DNA from: FEB-25 sp963822175
Lineage (GTDB): Bacteria; Chloroflexota; Anaerolineae; Anaerolineales; UBA4823
Direction: 5' to 3'
Assembly (NCBI GenBank): GCA_963822175.1
Contig: CAWGGJ010000010.1
Span: 186,001 to 250,000, forward strand
DNA length: 64,000 bases
Below the pieces are notes generated by a model. The model was given only the letters and a program-made list of their open reading frames with translations, was not told the origin of the DNA and made no database searches. How positions within the stretch are numbered: position 1 is the first letter of the stretch; each line of letters opens with the position of its first letter. A program made the translations under genes and the position numbers. Positions 17,257-26,562 of this stretch are shown here, piece after piece.

Positions 17257-17281
17257 ATAATTCTACGCATTTTGATATACT
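17253..17281 (+). promoter_or_regulatory. Promoter of the SufR-like regulator
   Basis: TTGCAT (17253-17258) and TATACT (17276-17281) lie 17 bases apart. With a start site about 7 bases on, the mRNA would have only a few bases before the ATG at 17296, matching the absence of a ribosome binding site there. Confidence 0.65.
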
Positions 17282-17295
17282 CAATAAATACTCTT

Positions 17296-17910
17296 ATGAG
17301 CAACTCACGTCAAAAAATACTTGAATATATTGTTGAACATCAAAGCACAAGCGTTGAGGAATTAAGTAAAGTATTTAAGGTGACACCTGCGAATATACGC
17401 CACCACCTCTCGATCTTAATTCAACAAGGAAGTATTAAAGTTCTCGGACAGAAAAATAATAATAGTAGAGGTCGTCCAGCTCAGCTTTATAGCTCCAGCC
17501 AACAGACTGATCAAAACAATCTGGACAGACTGGCAGATGCCTTATTATCCACACTACTCCAAATCTGTGAGGTGAATGATCGAGAGCTGATGATTAGTCA
17601 AATTGCTGATCTTATCGGGATGAATGAAAAAGTCGAATTCACCAATCCGACTGTGCGCCTGTATTCAGCAATTCGTGCTCTTAACCGGATGAGTTATCAG
17701 GCGCATTGGGAGGCTCATATATCTAATCCCCGGATTATTTTGGATCATTGTCCTTATCAGAAAATTATCGATCGACATCCTGAACTTTGTCAGATAGATG
17801 GATCATTACTTACAGATCTTTTAGGAAATACTGTAAAACAAGTCGAGAAACTTTCAATTAATTCAAAAGGTCTGCCCCATTGTGTGTTTATAATCACTGA
17901 GCCAAGCTAG
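17296..17910 (+). CDS. SufR-like winged-helix regulator with three-cysteine C-terminal motif
   Basis: 204-residue DNA-binding protein. Residues 1-70 form a winged helix (SVEELSKVFKVTPANIRHHL) ending in a GRPAQLY wing. The C-terminal half carries C152-PYQKIIDRHPEL-C165 and then C196 (GLPHC), i.e. C-x12-C-x30-C, in the arrangement used by SufR and related ArsR/DeoR-type sensors to hold an Fe-S cluster. The ATG at 17296 is preferred to the TTG at 17272, which lies on the promoter itself. It is divergent from the nuoB unit and separated from it by two inverted repeats, so control of that Fe-S-rich operon and of itself is likely but inferred. Other redox or metal sensors of the fold are possible. 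Confidence 0.75.
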   Translation: MSNSRQKILEYIVEHQSTSVEELSKVFKVTPANIRHHLSILIQQGSIKVLGQKNNNSRGRPAQLYSSSQQTDQNNLDRLADALLSTLLQICEVNDRELMISQIADLIGMNEKVEFTNPTVRLYSAIRALNRMSYQAHWEAHISNPRIILDHCPYQKIIDRHPELCQIDGSLLTDLLGNTVKQVEKLSINSKGLPHCVFIITEPS

Positions 17911-17924
17911 TTTTGTTAAATTTC

Positions 17925-17953
17925 TTTACTTGTAATCATATATAATATATAAT
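17925..17953 (+). promoter_or_regulatory. Promoter of the GntR regulator and methyltransferase cluster
   Basis: TTTACT (17925-17930) and TATAAT (17948-17953) are 17 bases apart; a second overlapping TATAAT starts at 17941. A short TACT-ATA-AGTA symmetry just downstream could be an operator for the GntR protein. Confidence 0.55.
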
Positions 17954-18010
17954 ATATGAGTTTACTATAAGTACATTTAACCCCACAATATTATTAGTTG
18001 GAAACTGATT

Positions 18011-18757
18011 ATGGACCAGATCGGAACTGCAATAGAAACTAACGAAATCCTACGCAGACGTTCTCTAACCGATGAAGTTTATGATTATCTTTATGAGAAG
18101 ATCATTGCAGGGAAATATACTGCAGGTGACTGGCTACGTCAGGATGATATCTCCACTCAACTTGGAGTAAGCCAAACACCTGTCAGAGAAGCGTTGGATC
18201 GGTTGGTGGTCTCTGGTTTAGCAGAACGTGTTCCATTTCGAGGGGTTCGTGTACCGAAATTAGAATCCAGGGAAATTATTGACGCCTTCATTCTTCGTCT
18301 GGTGCTCGAGAATCTTGCTGCTCGCTTTGCCTCAGTAACAATTCAACCCGAACAAATAGGAATATTATCTGAGATTGTCGAAAAAACTGCAACGATGACT
18401 TCTCTCGACGATATGTCCACCTTACGCCAATTAAATAAAGAATTTCATACACGTATTGTAGAAGCATCTGGTAGTCAATTATTAATCAAGTTATATGAAA
18501 TAGCTACCAATTCATTCCCGGATTGGATGTTATATGAATATTTATTCCGTCATCCAGAACTACTACAAACAAGCCTGAATCGAGAATACTTGGAGCATAG
18601 GGCGATTGTAGATTCACTGTCAAGAAATGATCCACAGTCAGCTTCGGAGCACGTTCTCCAGCATATAAAAAATCTTGGCGAAGAGCTTGAAATTTATCTG
18701 GACATTTCTGGGAAATCAATTCAAGAAATGCTAAGCCTGATTGAGCCAATGATTTAG
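18011..18757 (+). CDS. GntR-family regulator, FCD type
   Basis: 248-residue transcription factor. The N-terminal winged helix (residues 18-85, LRQDDISTQLGVSQTPVREAL) is the GntR signature, and the rest is an all-helical FCD ligand-binding domain with the metal-binding histidine candidates HTRIVEA and EHRAIVDS. FCD members usually respond to organic acids or amino acid derivatives. It is directly upstream of the corrinoid protein and methyltransferase genes in the same direction, 35 bases ahead, and so is the probable substrate-responsive regulator of that cluster. Confidence 0.9.
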   Translation: MDQIGTAIETNEILRRRSLTDEVYDYLYEKIIAGKYTAGDWLRQDDISTQLGVSQTPVREALDRLVVSGLAERVPFRGVRVPKLESREIIDAFILRLVLENLAARFASVTIQPEQIGILSEIVEKTATMTSLDDMSTLRQLNKEFHTRIVEASGSQLLIKLYEIATNSFPDWMLYEYLFRHPELLQTSLNREYLEHRAIVDSLSRNDPQSASEHVLQHIKNLGEELEIYLDISGKSIQEMLSLIEPMI

Positions 18758-18792
18758 AATTATCAAAAAAAATATAAATAAAGGAGTAAATT

Positions 18793-19443
18793 ATGGAAAC
18801 TGAAGAACTATTCAAAGAAATGGCCCAAAGTATAACCGACGGTGAATCTGAGAAAGCAGCTGAACTGGCTAAACAAGCTGTGGCCATGGGGATTGATCCA
18901 CTGGACGCCATCAATCAGGGATTTGTTGCTGGTGTAAATTTTGTTGGCGAACAATTCAGCTGTGGAATGATGTTCCTGCCAGAATTAGTGATGGCCGGTG
19001 AAGCGATGAAAGCTGCGGTTGCAGTATTGGAGCCCGAACTTGCCAGACGTGGTACAGAACGAAAAATGTTAGGTAAAGTAGTCTTATGCACTGTTGAAGG
19101 CGACATTCACGAAATAGGGAAAACCTTGGTTGGCACCATGCTCTCTGCAACAGGTTTCCAGGTTTACGATATGGGAGTGGACGTTCCAGTCATGAAAGTT
19201 GTTGAGAAAGCCCGTGAAGTTGGAGCTGATATTGTTGCCATGAGTGCCCTACTAACAACCACAATGGTGCACCAAAGAGATGTCATCGAAGCGTTGGAAG
19301 ATGTAGGAATTCGATCCAAGGTTAAGGTTATGGTTGGTGGCGCTCCTGTGACCCAGGAATGGGTTAAACAGATCGGTGCAGATGGTTATAGCGAGGATGC
19401 AATCGGTGCCGCCCGTATAGCCAAGCAGCTAATGGGTGTATAG
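18793..19443 (+). CDS. Corrinoid (B12-binding) methyl-carrier protein, MtbC/MttC-like
   Basis: 216-residue two-domain methyl carrier. Residues 1-90 are the helical cap of the B12-binding family, and the remainder is a Rossmann-like cobalamin domain with D104-x-H106-x-x-G109 (EGDIHEIGKTLV), whose histidine ligates cobalt, and a later GGAPVTQEW loop. It accepts a methyl group from a substrate-specific MttB-type methyltransferase and passes it to a second methyltransferase, usually acting on tetrahydrofolate. AAAGGAG lies six bases upstream of the ATG. Neither the second methyltransferase nor a reductive activator (RamA-like) is in the window. Confidence 0.93.
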   Translation: METEELFKEMAQSITDGESEKAAELAKQAVAMGIDPLDAINQGFVAGVNFVGEQFSCGMMFLPELVMAGEAMKAAVAVLEPELARRGTERKMLGKVVLCTVEGDIHEIGKTLVGTMLSATGFQVYDMGVDVPVMKVVEKAREVGADIVAMSALLTTTMVHQRDVIEALEDVGIRSKVKVMVGGAPVTQEWVKQIGADGYSEDAIGAARIAKQLMGV

Positions 19444-19461
19444 GTCATATTAGGGACAGAT

Positions 19462-20913
19462 ATGACAGGGAATATTAAATCGATCACCAATCCGAAACTC
19501 AGCCTGGATATTCTCACACCTGAGGAAATACTTCGTTTGCATACTGCTACACTGGATATCATTGAATCCACGGGTATTCGGTTCCCTTCAAAACGAGCCT
19601 TAGATATCTGGGAAGCTCACGGTGCCCAGGTTGACCGTGAAACTTCAATTGTAAAAGTACCTGGCCAAATTATTGAAGATGCGTTGAAACTTGCTCCACC
19701 CAAATATGACTTAGCTGCACGGGACCCAAAGCAAGATTTACCCTTGGATGGTAATCATGTCTTTCTCGGGACCGATGGTTGCGGAGTAGAGGTCCTCGAT
19801 ATCAACACAGGAAAGCGCCGAATGTCTGGATGGCAGGATGTGGCTGATATTGCTCGCATTGGGGATGCCTTGGAGGAGATCGCATTTCATTGGGTGGCAG
19901 TTTCTGCTCAAGATTATCCAGTTAAAACTCGTGGGTTACACGAGCTTCGCGCCATTTGGGAAAATTCAACAAAACACGCCCAAACAGAGAGCATATATAA
20001 TGAAAGAGAAGCAAGGTTAGCGATTGAAATGGCTGGGGTTATTGCAGGTGGAAAGGAGGCATTACGGAAGAGACCTTTACTATCCATCATGCAATGTACT
20101 GCTCCTCCGCTTGGGCAGGATGGAGGTAGTGTTGATGCAGCCTTGATCGGTGCTGAAGCTGGGCTACCCGTTGGTTTCATGACAATGGCTGCATGTCTGA
20201 CCACTGGACCTGCTACCTTAGCCGGAAACCTGGTTGTTGGCAACGCAGAAGTTATTAGTGCCACTGCATTGATTCAACTCGCCTCCCCAGGAGCTCCAGT
20301 TTTTTATGCTGCCGCTCAGACAGCATCAGACCTTCGTTCTGGTGCATACACCGGTGGCGGGCCAGAAGACTTCCTTTTTGGTGCTGCACAAAACAAACTG
20401 GCTGATTTTTATGACATTCCTCTCTCCATGGGTTCATTTGCCACGGGTGCCAAGGAACCAAATTGGCACGCAGGAGTTGAAAACAGTCTCTCCACATTCA
20501 TGGCCAGCGTGGTGATGTCCGATATGTTATTAGGTGTTGGTTTATTGCATGGTAGCCGGATCTGGTCGTATGCTCAAATGTTGATGGACTGTGAAATTTA
20601 TTCGATCATCCATAAAGTCATGCAAGGTATTGTAATTGATGATGAAAATCTTGCCCTGGATGTAATCCGGTCTGTCGGACCTGGCGGTAACTTCCTGAGC
20701 CAGAAACATACGCTGAAACACATGCGCGAAATTTTTATCCCTCAATTCATGGACCGACGTCCATATAATGTATGGGAAGAGAAACATGATGATGGTCGCG
20801 AATGGGCGCTTGAAAAAGCCAGGAATATCCTGAATACCCACCAGCCACAACCATTAGACCCGAAAGTATCATCCGAGCTGAAAAAGATCATTACGGCCGT
20901 TGAGAAAGATTAG
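19462..20913 (+). CDS. MttB-superfamily methyltransferase (non-pyrrolysine), copy 1
   Basis: 483-residue COG5598 TIM-barrel methyltransferase of the trimethylamine methyltransferase superfamily. There is no in-frame amber codon, so it belongs to the non-pyrrolysine branch, whose studied members demethylate glycine betaine (MtgB), proline betaine (MtpB) or carnitine (MtcB). Family hallmarks include LTPEEILRLHTATLDIIE near the start and the strongly conserved GPGGNFLSQKHT near the C-terminus. It starts 18 bases after the corrinoid protein, its obvious methyl acceptor. The exact quaternary amine cannot be read from sequence. Confidence 0.9.
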   Translation: MTGNIKSITNPKLSLDILTPEEILRLHTATLDIIESTGIRFPSKRALDIWEAHGAQVDRETSIVKVPGQIIEDALKLAPPKYDLAARDPKQDLPLDGNHVFLGTDGCGVEVLDINTGKRRMSGWQDVADIARIGDALEEIAFHWVAVSAQDYPVKTRGLHELRAIWENSTKHAQTESIYNEREARLAIEMAGVIAGGKEALRKRPLLSIMQCTAPPLGQDGGSVDAALIGAEAGLPVGFMTMAACLTTGPATLAGNLVVGNAEVISATALIQLASPGAPVFYAAAQTASDLRSGAYTGGGPEDFLFGAAQNKLADFYDIPLSMGSFATGAKEPNWHAGVENSLSTFMASVVMSDMLLGVGLLHGSRIWSYAQMLMDCEIYSIIHKVMQGIVIDDENLALDVIRSVGPGGNFLSQKHTLKHMREIFIPQFMDRRPYNVWEEKHDDGREWALEKARNILNTHQPQPLDPKVSSELKKIITAVEKD

Positions 20914-20918
20914 GAAGA

Positions 20919-22376
20919 ATGCAGCCATCTATAACCTTCTTAAATGATGAACTGGTAAACCAAATCCTTGATGAAGCATTTCAGTTATTGTTAAAACCCG
21001 GCGTTAAGGTTCAATCAGCATCTGCAAGACAATTATTATTGGCTGCAGGTGTAAAAATTGACCAGGACACAGAAGTTGCCCACATCCCAGAAAAACTTGT
21101 CCACTTGGCGTTGGATACCGTACCCAAGGAATTCTATCTATATGATCGCTATGGAAATTCTAAGATAACCTATGGCGATAATCATGTTCATTTTGACCCT
21201 GGCTCGTCCGGTGTGCACATCCTGGATCCGGAAACCAACGAACATCGCCCTTCCTACACAAATGATTTGGTCAAAATCGTCAAATTGACAGAGATGTTGC
21301 CTCAATTTGATGCTCAATCAACGGCGGTCATCTGCAATGAAATTCCAAAACCAATCAGTGATCTATACCGCTTATATTTAGTATTGCTACATTCAACCAA
21401 GCCGGTTGTCACAGGGGCTTTTGCTATCCCCACCCTGCAGGTGATGCTAGATATGTTGGCAATATTTGCTGGCAGCCGTGAAGAATTAGCAAAAAAACCT
21501 CAGGCTGTGTTTGATGTTTGCCCATCGCCACCTTTGATTTGGAGTAATTTCGGAGCTCAAAACCTGATCGACCTGGCAAAGGCAGGTGTTCCTGCTCAAA
21601 TGGTTTCAATGCCATTAGCAGGTGCTACAGCTCCGGTCACTCTGGTTGGTGCGGTCGTCCAACATGCAGCCGAATGCTTGAGTGGAATCACGATCCACCA
21701 GCTTGCAAATCCCGGTTCTCCGATCGTATGGGGTGGTGCTCCTGCGATCTTCGATATGCGCAAAGGCACTACCCCGATGGGTGCCATAGAAACGGCAATG
21801 ATCGATGCATCTTATGCACAAGTTGGAAAATCGCTTGGGCTGCCCACGCATACATATCTCTGTGCCAGTGATGCTAAGCTTATTGATACACAAGCTGGAT
21901 TGGAAAGTGGCATGAGCGCCTTGATAGGGGCTCTTGCTGGTGTCAATATGATCTCGGGCGCAGGTATGTTGGACTTTTTAGCTTGCTTTAGCCTGGAAAA
22001 ACTTGTGATCGATGCCGAGATTGTCGCCATGACAAAACGCTTATTATCTGGTATGCATACTCCAACGGAAAGCCTGGCGACTGCCATGTTTGAAGGGATT
22101 AATTTCAAAGGTGACTTTCTTAAGCAAAAGGTTACCCGTGAGTTATTCTCACAGGAGCAATACTTGCCATCCAAAGTTCTGGATCGAGATTCGATTCGCG
22201 GTTGGCATCAGGATGGCAGCCAGGATACAGTATCTCGCGCCCGAACACAGGTTAAGCAATTACTCGACCAATACAAAGTACCCGATCTTCCAGAACAAAA
22301 TATTACAGATCTCCACAATTTGATGAAGAAACAGGCACAGGAAGTTGGTTTGGATACTTTACCAACCTTGGAGTAA
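20919..22376 (+). CDS. MttB-superfamily methyltransferase, copy 2
   Basis: 485-residue paralogue of the preceding gene, five bases after it, with AGGAAG upstream. The barrel core resembles copy 1 (SPPLIWSNFGAQNLIDLAKA, VTLVGAVVQHAAECLSG), but the C-terminal motif is diverged: the GGNFLSQKHT segment reads GDFLKQKVTRELF. This suggests a different substrate or altered metal/corrinoid contacts. No amber codon is present. It is probably co-transcribed with copy 1 and the corrinoid gene. Confidence 0.88.
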   Translation: MQPSITFLNDELVNQILDEAFQLLLKPGVKVQSASARQLLLAAGVKIDQDTEVAHIPEKLVHLALDTVPKEFYLYDRYGNSKITYGDNHVHFDPGSSGVHILDPETNEHRPSYTNDLVKIVKLTEMLPQFDAQSTAVICNEIPKPISDLYRLYLVLLHSTKPVVTGAFAIPTLQVMLDMLAIFAGSREELAKKPQAVFDVCPSPPLIWSNFGAQNLIDLAKAGVPAQMVSMPLAGATAPVTLVGAVVQHAAECLSGITIHQLANPGSPIVWGGAPAIFDMRKGTTPMGAIETAMIDASYAQVGKSLGLPTHTYLCASDAKLIDTQAGLESGMSALIGALAGVNMISGAGMLDFLACFSLEKLVIDAEIVAMTKRLLSGMHTPTESLATAMFEGINFKGDFLKQKVTRELFSQEQYLPSKVLDRDSIRGWHQDGSQDTVSRARTQVKQLLDQYKVPDLPEQNITDLHNLMKKQAQEVGLDTLPTLE

Positions 22377-22500
22377 AAAGCATTATATAGAGAATATTTT
22401 TGAGAATGTGTTAAAACGCACCTCTCCATTCTAACAAATCGCGCTCTCATGCAGACCATATTTCAATTAAGCACCAGTTTTCAAACCAAGTGATAAACCT

Positions 22501-23913
22501 ATGCATGAATTAAAAGTTCTATCTGAACAAGAGGTCGAAGCTATCCACAACGCCAGTATGCGCATTTTGGCTGAAACCGGCATTACTCTGACGCACCCGG
22601 AAGCTCGGGAAATATTAGCTGGTGCGGGCGCTATTCTTATGAATAATAAGGTCTTACTGCCATCCTGGTTGGTTGAGCAAGAGATAGCAAGAGCAACCAC
22701 TAAAGTGAGTATACGTGGTCGAAATGGAACAATTAAAGTTCTAGGTGACCAAACCTTACACTGGCACAACCTGGGTGGGGCACGCGATATTTATGATGCT
22801 GGATCAAACACCCGTCGAAAAGCGATGCTTAAAGACCTGCAGGATTGTACCCGTCTGCTTGATGCGCTGGATGGTGTAACTACCATTACCCCATTTTTTA
22901 CCCCCCAGGATGTTCCTGGTCACTTGATGTCATTGGCAATGTATCGTTATGCCATTCCCAATACCACAAAACCTCTTCAGGGACCTGGTATTCAATCTGC
23001 TCAGGAAGTTAAGTACGCCATTCGCATGGCAGCTGTGATTGGTCCACCAGAAGAAACCTTTTCATTGAGCGTCTCACCAGTAAGTCCTCTGGGATTTCCA
23101 GCTGATTTAGCCGCGGCAATCATCGAGATCGCACGCAATGGGATACCTTTTGCCCCACTCCCGTGCCCAACTGCAGGAACTACGGCTCCTTTTTCGATTG
23201 CTGGAGCTGTCAGTCAACAAAATGCTGAATTGCTTGCTTCCATTGTCCTTGCGCAATTAGTGAAGCCTGGTTTACCAATCATCTACTGCGGACGCCTGGC
23301 AATGATGGAACCTCGCACGGGGGCATCCGTGTGGGGTGGTGTTGAACTTGGCCTGGCATCTGCCGCAACGGTTCAAATAGGACATCGCTACGGATTTCCC
23401 GTCAATGTCTATGGATTTTCAACCAATTCACATACATTGGATATTCAAAATGGGTTTGAGCGTTCCTTAAATGCAATAATTCCCGCCCTTGCAGGTGCCG
23501 ATGAACTTTCAGGAATCGGTGAGATGGAAGCTGGTGTCATGGGTTCATTTGCTCAAATCGTTTGTGATAACGAAATTGCCAGCAGTATCAGGCGTCTTCT
23601 AAAAGGAGTTGAAGTCACGGAGGATTCATTAGCAGTTGATGTTATCTCAGCAGCAATGAATAGCACCCATAACTTCTTGGGTCAAAAGCACACACTTCGT
23701 TATCTTCGAAGTGGTGAGGTTCAACTAACATCATTAGCTGAGCGTGGATCATGGGAGAGTTGGCAAAGTAATAATCATATAGGGATGGCTGAGCGTGCGC
23801 AATCTGAAGCAAATCAATTATTAAAGAAACACCAGGTTGAACCATTGAGTACAATCCAGGAAATGGAATTAGATGAAATACTCCGAGAAGCAGATAGGGT
23901 TTTAAAATACTAG
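22501..23913 (+). CDS. MttB-superfamily methyltransferase, copy 3
   Basis: 470-residue paralogue with the usual N-terminus (LSEQEVEAIHNASMRILAET) and a conserved end motif NFLGQKHTLRYLRSGE. A 124-base gap separates it from copy 2; no strong ribosome binding site is seen before its ATG and I see no clear promoter in the gap. It lies 17 bases before an amidohydrolase gene, suggesting a second sub-unit of the cluster in which an amide or acyl derivative of the methylated amine is also processed. Confidence 0.88.
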   Translation: MHELKVLSEQEVEAIHNASMRILAETGITLTHPEAREILAGAGAILMNNKVLLPSWLVEQEIARATTKVSIRGRNGTIKVLGDQTLHWHNLGGARDIYDAGSNTRRKAMLKDLQDCTRLLDALDGVTTITPFFTPQDVPGHLMSLAMYRYAIPNTTKPLQGPGIQSAQEVKYAIRMAAVIGPPEETFSLSVSPVSPLGFPADLAAAIIEIARNGIPFAPLPCPTAGTTAPFSIAGAVSQQNAELLASIVLAQLVKPGLPIIYCGRLAMMEPRTGASVWGGVELGLASAATVQIGHRYGFPVNVYGFSTNSHTLDIQNGFERSLNAIIPALAGADELSGIGEMEAGVMGSFAQIVCDNEIASSIRRLLKGVEVTEDSLAVDVISAAMNSTHNFLGQKHTLRYLRSGEVQLTSLAERGSWESWQSNNHIGMAERAQSEANQLLKKHQVEPLSTIQEMELDEILREADRVLKY

Positions 23914-23930
23914 TTTACGCAGAGGTCGAC

Positions 23931-25100
23931 ATGTTAAATCAAGCAATGGAATTACAGGAAAAATTACAGGAGTATCGACACGATTTTCATATGCACCCTG
24001 AACTTGGATTTAAAGAGGAAAGGACTTCTACTAAAGTAGCAGATGTGTTGACTTCTCTCGGATGCCGGGTACGTAGAAATATTGGTAAAACTGGAGTTGT
24101 GGCTGAGCTTGGACAAGGAACGCCAATCGTCGCCATACGAGCAGATATGGATGCTCTGCCACTCCAGGAGGAAAACCTTACGGATTATGCATCACAAATT
24201 CCTGGCGTCATGCATGCATGTGGTCATGATGCCCATACTGCAATTCTACTGGGAGTTGCGGAGCTTTTCTCAAAAGAAAAGCAGTTTCCCGGTACAGTTC
24301 GGTTCCTATTCCAACCAGCGGAGGAAGTGGCCGATGATGAAGGTATCAGCGGTGCACCTCGTATGATCCAGGATGGTGCCATGGATGGAGGGGTCGGGTT
24401 GGTGCTGGCTTTACATGTGTCGGCTCATGTTCCGGTGGGTCAGATCCATATTGGAGCAGGACCATCCTCAGGAGGCGTAGATACATTCAAGGCATCGGTC
24501 ATAGGAATGGGTGGTCACGGTGCCAGGCCTCATGAGACAGTGGACCCTATCTACCTTTCTGCATTTGTCATACTTGCCCTTAATGGAATTGTTTCGCGTA
24601 AGCTCAATCCATTTGATTCAGCAGTCGTTAGTATCGGGTCGATCCATGCAGGGTACGCAGAAAATATCATTCCAAATAAAGTCGACATCTTGGGAACCTT
24701 GCGTTATACACAACACTCGGTGCAAGAGAAGGTTCATACGCACATCACCAACGCTTTTGAAGTTGCCAGGGCATTGGGTGGTGATTATGAACTCAAATTT
24801 GAGCTAGGAACTCCACCGATGATCAATGATGAGAATGCAGCAAACCTCATCAGGCAAACGGCAATCAACCTCCTTGGAGCAGAAAATGTTCAAAAACCAC
24901 CAGACGGATTAGGTGCTGAAGATTTCGGTTGTTTCACAGAATTGGCTCCTGGCGCTATGTTTTCATTGGGAAGTAAAGTGGAAGGTGATGAGCGTGAACA
25001 CCATAATTCCAGGTTTGATGTTAATGATCGTTGCCTGCCTTATGGAGTTGCCATCCTGACTGAATCTGCATTGAGATTTTTACGCAATGGTGGCTTCTGA
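23931..25100 (+). CDS. M20-family amidohydrolase
   Basis: 389-residue metal-dependent amidohydrolase of the IAA-amino-acid/hippurate hydrolase type. Metal-ligand motifs are HMHPELGF, MHACGHDAH, FQPAEE and the C-terminal EHHNSRFDV; GAEDFG precedes the last. AGAGG lies five bases before the ATG. It sits between two MttB-type genes, so it may hydrolyse an N-acyl or amide-linked precursor to release the methylated amine or amino acid substrate. It is a paralogue of the interrupted gene at 9691-10870. Which amide is cleaved is unknown. Confidence 0.9.
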   Translation: MLNQAMELQEKLQEYRHDFHMHPELGFKEERTSTKVADVLTSLGCRVRRNIGKTGVVAELGQGTPIVAIRADMDALPLQEENLTDYASQIPGVMHACGHDAHTAILLGVAELFSKEKQFPGTVRFLFQPAEEVADDEGISGAPRMIQDGAMDGGVGLVLALHVSAHVPVGQIHIGAGPSSGGVDTFKASVIGMGGHGARPHETVDPIYLSAFVILALNGIVSRKLNPFDSAVVSIGSIHAGYAENIIPNKVDILGTLRYTQHSVQEKVHTHITNAFEVARALGGDYELKFELGTPPMINDENAANLIRQTAINLLGAENVQKPPDGLGAEDFGCFTELAPGAMFSLGSKVEGDEREHHNSRFDVNDRCLPYGVAILTESALRFLRNGGF

Positions 25101-25111
25101 TTTTAAAAAAC

Positions 25112-26547
25112 ATGGATGTTTCATTGAATATTACGCCAACAATTAACGTACTATCACCACAGGCAATTACCCAGATCCATGAAAACTCCTTAAAAATATT
25201 ATCAGAGGTTGGAATTCGGGTCGATTCGGATAAAGCACTCCAAATCTTAAAACGATCACAAGGGGTTAGGATCATAACTGATCAAAACCTGGCCTTCAAT
25301 CCAGAATTAGTGGAATGGGCAATTAAACAAGCCCCATCTATTATTGAGATCTTCAATCGTAAAGGTGATCTGGTCGTATGCTTGGGTGATGACCATACTC
25401 GCTTTGGGATAGGGGTAACCAACCTTTTTTATCAGGTGCCAGAAACCGATCAAATCTTACCCTTCTACCGGGAGCACATGCGATCATCTGTTGGATTAGG
25501 TAATCTCCTTACATCTTTTGATCTCATCTCAACCATAGGTATTCTCCGTGATGTAGATACTGAAATCGCAGATTTGTTAGCTTTGCTGGAAATGGTTGCT
25601 GGTACTGAAAAACCATTAATTATCCTGATATCAGATGAAAAACCAATTCTTACCATGCTTGCATTTACTAGATCAGCTGGTGGGTAATATATCCGCCAAA
25701 CCATGGGTAATACCTTATTTCAATCCAGTAACTCCATTAATCCTGAATCAATCAACCGCAGATAATATTCTGGCTACAATCAAAAACGGTATGCCTTTTA
25801 TTTTCTCCAATTATGGCATGGCAGGCATATCAACCCCAATCACATCTGCGGGTACCCTTAACACTCCTTAATGCTGAGCTTTTGGCAGGTTTAGTGTTCA
25901 GTCAGCTGGTAAAACCCGGTACACCGGTGATTTTAGGAAGTCTTCCCGCATTTTTCGATATGAAAATGATGGTGGACTTCTTTGATCCACAGACTATGTT
26001 ACTAAATCTTGCCTGTGCAGAGATGATGTCCTATTACAAAATCCCTCATGCTGGTACATCTGGAAGTGCAAATGGTTGGGGGGTAGATTTGATCTCCAGC
26101 CTGACACTTTGCATTAATCAATTGACGAGCTGTCTGGGGAAAGTTGGTTTGGCTCCATTTGTCGGTGGAAGTTTTGGTTCCAAGGTATTTTCACCAACGC
26201 TGGTGGTATATGCCAATGAGATAATTGAACAATCACGACAATTTTCCAAGGGGTTTACCATAGACGATCAGTTCACGGAATTCGATGAGATAAAACAGAT
26301 TGGCGTAGGAGGTAATTTCATCTCATCACGCCAAACGATGAACCTATTCCGAAAGGCATATCACACTAGCTCGATCTTCCCCAGATTGAGCTTGGAAAAA
26401 TGGCAGGAATTAAATCATCCGGAGGCAACAAAACTATTACGAGAAAAAACGATCGAATTAATCAACCAGCATAATTTTCCTGAAGATCAGACCGAGATAA
26501 TCAGTAAAGGTGAATACCTTATCTCTCATCGAAACAGATTATTATAG
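25112..26547 (+). pseudogene. MttB-superfamily methyltransferase, copy 4, broken by two extra bases
   Basis: A fourth MttB-like methyltransferase spread over three reading frames, each shifted by one: residues to about 175 (LSPQAITQIHENSLKILSEV), a middle segment (AKPWVIPYFNPVTPL), and a C-terminal part (LNAELLAGLVFSQLVKPG, GGNFISSRQTMNLFR). Taking out one A from the run at 25638-25642 and one from 25860-25861 yields 477 uninterrupted residues, the normal family length. No other damage is visible. Either a very recent pseudogene or sequence error; the second seems likelier given the pattern elsewhere. It starts 11 bases after the amidohydrolase. Confidence 0.85.
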
Positions 26548-26562
26548 TAATTATTTATTATG

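Noticed and set aside
18504..18914. 136-codon minus-strand open frame across the GntR and corrinoid genes
   Set aside because: It is antisense to two well-supported genes, has no family features and no ribosome binding site of note.
19462..23913. Pyrrolysine use in the MttB-type genes
   Set aside because: The three intact genes have no internal TAG codon, and no pyl genes are seen; they fit the non-pyrrolysine branch.
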